Assembly (NCBI RefSeq): GCF_029839275.1
Contig: NZ_JAOCAH010000012.1
Location: 62,001-126,000 of the forward strand
Length of the DNA stretch: 64,000 nt
Source: Pseudomonas sp. GD03944
GTDB lineage: Bacteria > Pseudomonadota > Gammaproteobacteria > Pseudomonadales > Pseudomonadaceae
Direction of reading: 5' to 3'
This document shows positions 56,809 through 64,000 of the stretch, piece by piece. Numbering within the stretch: position 1 is the stretch's first letter; every line of letters begins with the position of its first letter. A program made the translations under genes and the position numbers. The notes under the pieces were generated by a model. It was given only the letters and a program-made list of their open reading frames with translations, ran no database searches and was not told the DNA's origin.

Positions 56809-58176
56809 ATGTCCCCAATCCGTGAAACCATTGCCGCCGTCGCCACTGCACAGGGTCGTGGTGGGGTCGGGATCGTCCGCATTTCCGGACCGCTTGCCGG
56901 TACGCTCGCCCGCTCGCTGTGCCAACGGGAGCTCAAGCCGCGCTACGCCCACTACGGCCCGTTCTTCGCCGAGAACGACCAGGTGCTCGATGAAGGCCTG
57001 GCGCTGTTCTTCCCCGGCCCGAATTCGTTCACCGGCGAAGACGTCTTGGAATTGCAGGGGCACGGTGGTCCGGTGGTTCTCGACCTGCTGCTGCGCCACT
57101 GCCTGCAGCTCGGCGCGCGCCTGGCCCGTCCTGGCGAGTTCAGCGAACGCGCCTTCCTCAATGACAAGCTCGACCTGGCCCAGGCCGAGGCGATCGCCGA
57201 CCTGATCGAGGCCAGTTCCGAACAGGCTGCCCGCAATGCGCTGCGCTCCCTGCAGGGCGAATTTTCCCGGCGTGTGCACAGCCTGACCGAGCGCCTGATC
57301 AACCTGCGTATCTATGTCGAAGCCGCCATCGACTTTCCCGAGGAGGAAATCGACTTCCTTGCCGATGGCCACGTGTTGGGCCTGTTGGAGGCGGTGCGCA
57401 ACGAACTGGCCGGTGTGCTGCGCGAAGCCGGGCAGGGCGCGCTGCTGCGCGAGGGCATGACGGTGGTCATTGCCGGTCGGCCGAATGCCGGTAAATCCAG
57501 CCTGCTCAATGCCCTGGCCGGACGTGAAGCGGCGATCGTCACGGAGATCGCCGGCACAACCCGGGACATTCTGCGCGAACATATCCACATCGACAGCATG
57601 CCGCTACACGTGGTGGACACCGCCGGTTTACGCGATACCGACGACCAGGTGGAGAAGATCGGGGTCGAGCGTGCTCTGAAGGCCATCGGTGAAGCCGACC
57701 GGATCCTGCTGGTGGTGGATGCGACTGCGCCTGAAGCTGCCGATCCCTTCGCGTTGTGGCCGGAATTCCTCGACCAGCGCCCCGACCCGTCCAGGGTCAC
57801 GCTGATTCGCAACAAGGCGGATCTATCCGCTGAACCGGTTGCCCTCGAGGTCAGCGAAGACGGCCATGTGACCATCAGCCTGTCAGCTAAATCCAGCGCC
57901 GGCCTCGACCTGCTGCGCGATCACCTGAAAGCCTGCATGGGTTACGAGCAGACCGCGGAAAGCGGCTTCAGCGCACGCCGGCGGCACCTGGAGGCCCTGC
58001 GCCAGGCCTCTGCACACCTGGATCATGGCCATGCCCAATTGACCCTCGCCGGCGCCGGTGAATTGTTGGCTGAGGACCTGCGACAGGCGCAGCATGCGCT
58101 GGGCGAAATCACCGGCGCTTTCAGTTCGGATGACCTGCTCGGTCGAATCTTCTCCAGCTTCTGCATCGGCAAGTAA
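56809..58176 (+). CDS. mnmE: tRNA modification GTPase MnmE
   Basis: A 455-residue GTPase that with MnmG makes 5-carboxymethylaminomethyl-uridine at tRNA wobble U34. The start at 56809 has GGAG upstream; an ATG at 56755 lies before the hairpin. G-domain motifs are [30 protein letters not shown] and NKADL. The C-terminal CIGK, with its catalytic Cys, ends the protein. MnmG is encoded 525 bp downstream. Confidence 0.98.
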   Translation: MSPIRETIAAVATAQGRGGVGIVRISGPLAGTLARSLCQRELKPRYAHYGPFFAENDQVLDEGLALFFPGPNSFTGEDVLELQGHGGPVVLDLLLRHCLQLGARLARPGEFSERAFLNDKLDLAQAEAIADLIEASSEQAARNALRSLQGEFSRRVHSLTERLINLRIYVEAAIDFPEEEIDFLADGHVLGLLEAVRNELAGVLREAGQGALLREGMTVVIAGRPNAGKSSLLNALAGREAAIVTEIAGTTRDILREHIHIDSMPLHVVDTAGLRDTDDQVEKIGVERALKAIGEADRILLVVDATAPEAADPFALWPEFLDQRPDPSRVTLIRNKADLSAEPVALEVSEDGHVTISLSAKSSAGLDLLRDHLKACMGYEQTAESGFSARRRHLEALRQASAHLDHGHAQLTLAGAGELLAEDLRQAQHALGEITGAFSSDDLLGRIFSSFCIGK

Positions 58177-58701
58177 AACGCCGCCTCTCCCCGATAGAAC
58201 CGTAGCCCCGACAGGGTTACAGCTATCCCTGAGCGCGCCTTGCGCGCTACAAGAAGCCTGTACCACGACCCTGTTTGATTTGCTAACAGGGTGAAATAAG
58301 CCCTGTGGAAAACCGTGCCTGAACCCAGTCCATAACCCGGTTGAAAAGCCGGGGAGAAACCACCTTGTGGATAACCACCCTTTCCATACACAGGTTACAG
58401 ACCGCTATCCAACAGTCAGTGGCCAGGAAAATCACAGGGTTTTGAAACGCTGCAGCCCTTGTAGGGTTAAGCCTGCAGCAATCTATCCACAGATAAGACG
58501 CACATAAGAAATAAACATATAAACAAGCCTTTATAAAAATTCATTCTTTTATTCTTTATTAACATCTCTTTCCCGGGTCTTCCCAGAGCTGGCTATTTTT
58601 TGTGCAAAAGGCTTCATTCACACTAGGTAAATCCCTATACTTGCCGGCTCTTCTGCTTTCGTAAGCAAATCCCTCCCTTTTGAAACAGGCACACGAGGTG
58701 C
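58177..58701. other. mnmE-mnmG gap with DnaA boxes and AT-rich stretch
   Basis: This 525-bp gap contains a perfect DnaA box on the minus strand (TGTGGATAA, 58366-58374), an 8/9 match CTATCCACA (58483-58491), and a weak TGTGGAAAA (58304-58312). They are followed by an AT-rich tract (about 58497-58562). Stem-loops include ACCCTGTT/AACAGGGT (58268-58275 and 58285-58292). TATACT (58636-58641) with TTCATT 17 bp upstream (58613-58618) may be the mnmG promoter. The region resembles a second origin-like element. Confidence 0.6.
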
Positions 58702-60596
<1,895 letters not shown>

Positions 60597-60597
<1 letters not shown>

Positions 60598-61244
60598 TGT
60601 CTGCGGTCACTACCCGTCATGCCGAGGAACTCATCGAAGGCGCCCGCGAGCTGGGCATCGAGCTCACGGCTCGGCAGCAGGAGCTGTTGCTCGGCTACCT
60701 GGCCCTGCTGATCAAGTGGAACAAGGCCTACAATCTGACGGCTGTGCGCGATCCTGATGAAATGGTTTCGCGCCATCTGCTCGACAGCCTGAGCGTGGTT
60801 TCGTACGTGGCCGAGGCTGGGGATAACTGGCTGGATGTGGGCAGCGGCGGCGGCATGCCGGGTGTGCCCCTGGCAATCATGTTCCCCGAACGCCGTTTCA
60901 CCCTGCTGGATTCCAACGGCAAGAAGACCCGCTTCCTGACCCAGGTGAAGCTCGAGCTGAAGCTGGACAACCTCAAGGTTATCCACAGCCGCGTCGAAGC
61001 GTTCACCCCTGAACAGCCATTCACTGGCATCAGTTCACGGGCCTTCAGTTCGCTTGAAGACTTTTCCAGCTGGACCCGTCACCTGGGCAACGGCGAGACC
61101 CAGTGGCTGGCCATGAAGGGCGTACACCCGGATGACGAGCTGCAGGCCCTGCCGGCGGACTTTCGTCTCACTGCCACGCATGTGCTCAAGGTTCCCGGTT
61201 GCCAAGGTCAGCGCCATCTGCTGATACTGCGACGCTCGGTCTAG
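60597..61244 (+). CDS. rsmG: 16S rRNA m7G527 methyltransferase
   Basis: A 215-residue SAM methyltransferase for G527 of 16S rRNA; its loss gives low-level streptomycin resistance. The SAM loop is [31 protein letters not shown] and [13 protein letters not shown] are further family segments. It overlaps mnmG by one base and precedes parA by 13. Confidence 0.97.
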
Positions 61245-61257
61245 GGGGAACGGCAGC

Positions 61258-62046
61258 ATGGCAAAGGTATTCGCAATCGCTAACCAGAAAGGCGGTGTGG
61301 GCAAGACCACCACCTGCATCAACCTGGCTGCGTCACTGGTGGCGACCAAGCGCCGCGTGCTGCTGATCGACCTCGATCCCCAGGGCAACGCGACCATGGG
61401 CAGCGGTGTCGACAAGCATGGCCTGGATCACTCGATCTACGACGTGCTGATCGGCGAGTGCAACCTGGTCGATGCCATGCAGTTTTCCGAGCATGGCGGC
61501 TACCAGCTGCTGCCGGCCAACCGCGACCTGACCGCCGCCGAAGTGGCACTGCTGGAAATGAAGATGAAGGAAAGCCGCCTGCGTTATGCCCTGGCGCCTA
61601 TCCGCGAGAACTACGACTACATCCTCATCGACTGCCCGCCGGCCCTGTCGATGCTGACCATCAACGCCCTGGTGGCCGCCGATGGCGTCATTATCCCCAT
61701 GCAGTGCGAGTACTACGCGCTGGAGGGGCTGAGTGACCTGGTCAACAGCATTCAGCGTATCGCCCAGCTGTTGAACCCGAGCCTGAAGATCGAAGGCCTG
61801 CTGCGCACCATGTACGATCCGCGCATCAGCCTGACCAATGATGTTTCTGCACAGCTCAAGGAACATTTCGCCGACAAGCTGTACCAAACCGTGATCCCGC
61901 GTAACGTGCGCCTGGCCGAGGCCCCGAGCTTCGGCATGCCGGCGCTGGTCTACGACAAGCAATCCCGTGGTGCCATCGCCTACCTGGCGCTGGCGGGCGA
62001 ACTGGTTCGGCGCCAACGCACCAGTGCCCACACTGCAACTGCATAA
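61258..62046 (+). CDS. parA: Chromosome-partitioning ATPase ParA (Soj)
   Basis: A 262-residue deviant-Walker ATPase: KGGVGKTTTCINLAASL at the N-terminus with the signature Lys, then IDLDPQGNATMG and IDCPPALSMLT. It forms nucleoid gradients that move ParB-parS complexes apart. It lies 11 bp before parB; the cognate parS sites are in recF. Confidence 0.97.
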   Translation: MAKVFAIANQKGGVGKTTTCINLAASLVATKRRVLLIDLDPQGNATMGSGVDKHGLDHSIYDVLIGECNLVDAMQFSEHGGYQLLPANRDLTAAEVALLEMKMKESRLRYALAPIRENYDYILIDCPPALSMLTINALVAADGVIIPMQCEYYALEGLSDLVNSIQRIAQLLNPSLKIEGLLRTMYDPRISLTNDVSAQLKEHFADKLYQTVIPRNVRLAEAPSFGMPALVYDKQSRGAIAYLALAGELVRRQRTSAHTATA

Positions 62047-62057
62047 GGAAATTTCGC

Positions 62058-62930
62058 ATGGCTGCCAAGAAACGAGGGCTGGGTCGAGGCCTGGATGCTC
62101 TCCTGGGAGGGACCAGCGCCGCTGCCTTGCAGGAAGAAGCCACCGAGGTCGATAGCCGCGAACTGCAACACCTGCCCCTGGACCTGATCCAGCGTGGCAA
62201 GTACCAGCCTCGTCGTGACATGGACCCGACCGCACTGGAAGAACTCGCCCAGTCGATCAAGGCCCAGGGCATCCTGCAGCCCATCGTCGTGCGCCCCATC
62301 GGCGGTGGCCGTTTCGAAATCATCGCCGGTGAGCGCCGTTGGCGCGCGTCCCAGCAGGCCGGTATCGAGCGTATTCCGGCCATGGTCCGCGACCTGCCCG
62401 ATGAAGCGGCCATCGCCATGGCGCTGATCGAGAACATCCAGCGCGAAGACCTCAACCCGATCGAAGAAGCGGTTGCGTTGCAGCGCCTGCAACAGGAATT
62501 CCAGCTGACCCAGCAACAGGTCGCCGAAGCCGTGGGCAAGTCCCGCGTGACCATCACCAACCTGCTGCGCCTGATCGCCCTGCCGGAGGAGATCAAGACC
62601 CTCCTTTCCCACGGTGATCTGGAAATGGGACATGCCCGTGCGCTGCTCGGTCTGCCCCTCGAACAACAGGTGGAAGGGGCGCGACACGTTGTCGCACGGG
62701 GCCTGACGGTCCGTCAGACCGAAGCCCTGGTCAGGCAGTGGTTGAACGGCAAGGACAATACGGTTGCACCGACCAAGGCTGATCCCGACATCAGTCGACT
62801 GGAACAGCGCCTGGCTGAGCGCCTGGGCTCGCCGGTGCAAATCAAGCACGGACAGAAAGGTAAAGGGCAGTTGGTTATCCGCTACAACTCCCTCGATGAA
62901 CTGCAGGGCGTTCTGGCCCACATTCGCTGA
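62058..62930 (+). CDS. parB: Chromosome-partitioning protein ParB (Spo0J)
   Basis: A 290-residue parS-binding CTP-dependent clamp. The N-terminal nuclease-like CTPase domain has the family motif AGERRWRAS, followed by NIQREDLNPIEEA. The central helix-turn-helix (TQQQVAEAVGKSRVTITNLLRL) is marked here by its ends, and the C-terminal dimerisation domain is LVIRYNSLDELQGVLAHIR. It closes the mnmG-rsmG-parA-parB group. Confidence 0.97.
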   Translation: MAAKKRGLGRGLDALLGGTSAAALQEEATEVDSRELQHLPLDLIQRGKYQPRRDMDPTALEELAQSIKAQGILQPIVVRPIGGGRFEIIAGERRWRASQQAGIERIPAMVRDLPDEAAIAMALIENIQREDLNPIEEAVALQRLQQEFQLTQQQVAEAVGKSRVTITNLLRLIALPEEIKTLLSHGDLEMGHARALLGLPLEQQVEGARHVVARGLTVRQTEALVRQWLNGKDNTVAPTKADPDISRLEQRLAERLGSPVQIKHGQKGKGQLVIRYNSLDELQGVLAHIR

Positions 62931-62974
62931 AACAATTGGCGCTGTAGCACTAGTCGGAAATCACTACCGGGCAG

Positions 62975-63003
62975 TTGAATGGGGGGGGAACCGCCCCTAT
63001 ACT
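62975..63003 (+). promoter_or_regulatory. Sigma-70 promoter of the atp operon
   Basis: TTGAAT (62975-62980) and TATACT (62998-63003) with a 17-bp spacer, 87 bp before the atpI start. Confidence 0.75.
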
Positions 63004-63089
63004 CTGCGCGCATTTCGTCGGCACAAACTATGCCAAGTTATTGATTTGGCTGGCGCCGATGCCAGAGGTCTGAATCCGGGAACAACGTG

Positions 63090-64000
<911 letters not shown>

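Overview
This window is chromosomal DNA from a high-GC gammaproteobacterium, almost certainly a Pseudomonas. It spans the replication origin. The order dnaA-dnaN-recF-gyrB on the minus strand, then oriC, then rpmH-rnpA-yidD-yidC-mnmE-mnmG-rsmG-parA-parB-atpI-atpB on the plus strand is the Pseudomonas origin arrangement. On the other side, glyQ-glyS-gmhB-plsC, tag, the lauroyl acyltransferase, the PilZ gene, trkA-rsmB-fmt-def, the LysM gene, dprA, tsaC, qor, hemF and aroE also follow the usual Pseudomonas order. The species cannot be fixed from the sequence alone.

Layout. 1-4717: choline-O-sulfate use (LysR regulator, betC, a choline-binding protein, a SulP anion permease). 4724-15993: core housekeeping genes (aroE, hemF, qor, tsaC, dprA, LysM, def, fmt, rsmB, trkA, a TPR protein). 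15970-34345: an accessory stretch inserted into the core order. It holds a LysR/MFS pair, an aminotransferase/aldehyde dehydrogenase pair, a preQ1-riboswitch-controlled YhhQ transporter, a ParE-type toxin-antitoxin pair, an NlpC/P60 hydrolase, and a large ectoine/hydroxyectoine uptake and degradation cluster (doeX, doeB, doeA, eutC, eutB, enuR, ehuBCDA). Palindromic and tandem intergenic repeats are scattered through it. 34354-41455: core genes again. 41685-47433: a six-gene, tightly packed lipid-enzyme operon placed between plsC and gyrB. 47508-64000: origin region and ATP synthase start.

How genes work together. EhuBCDA should import ectoines. EutB and EutC would convert hydroxyectoine toward ectoine. 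DoeA opens the ring and DoeB deacetylates to diaminobutyrate. The aminotransferase (18828-20204) and aldehyde dehydrogenase (20271-21734) fit the DoeD and DoeC steps to aspartate, although they lie several kilobases from the rest. EnuR and DoeX are the likely regulators.

The best candidate for an under-described system is the lipid operon. It encodes a CDP-alcohol phosphatidyltransferase with an altered motif, an alpha/beta-hydrolase fused to a SAM methyltransferase, a PAP2 phosphatase fused to a dual-specificity phosphatase, a small membrane protein, an acyltransferase and a CdsA-like cytidylyltransferase. Together these look like a self-contained phospholipid-making or remodelling module whose product is not evident. 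Other points of note are a long nested palindrome between def and fmt, a threefold 160-bp tandem repeat inside the ectoine cluster, two parS sites inside the recF coding sequence, and a second DnaA-box/AT-rich region upstream of mnmG.
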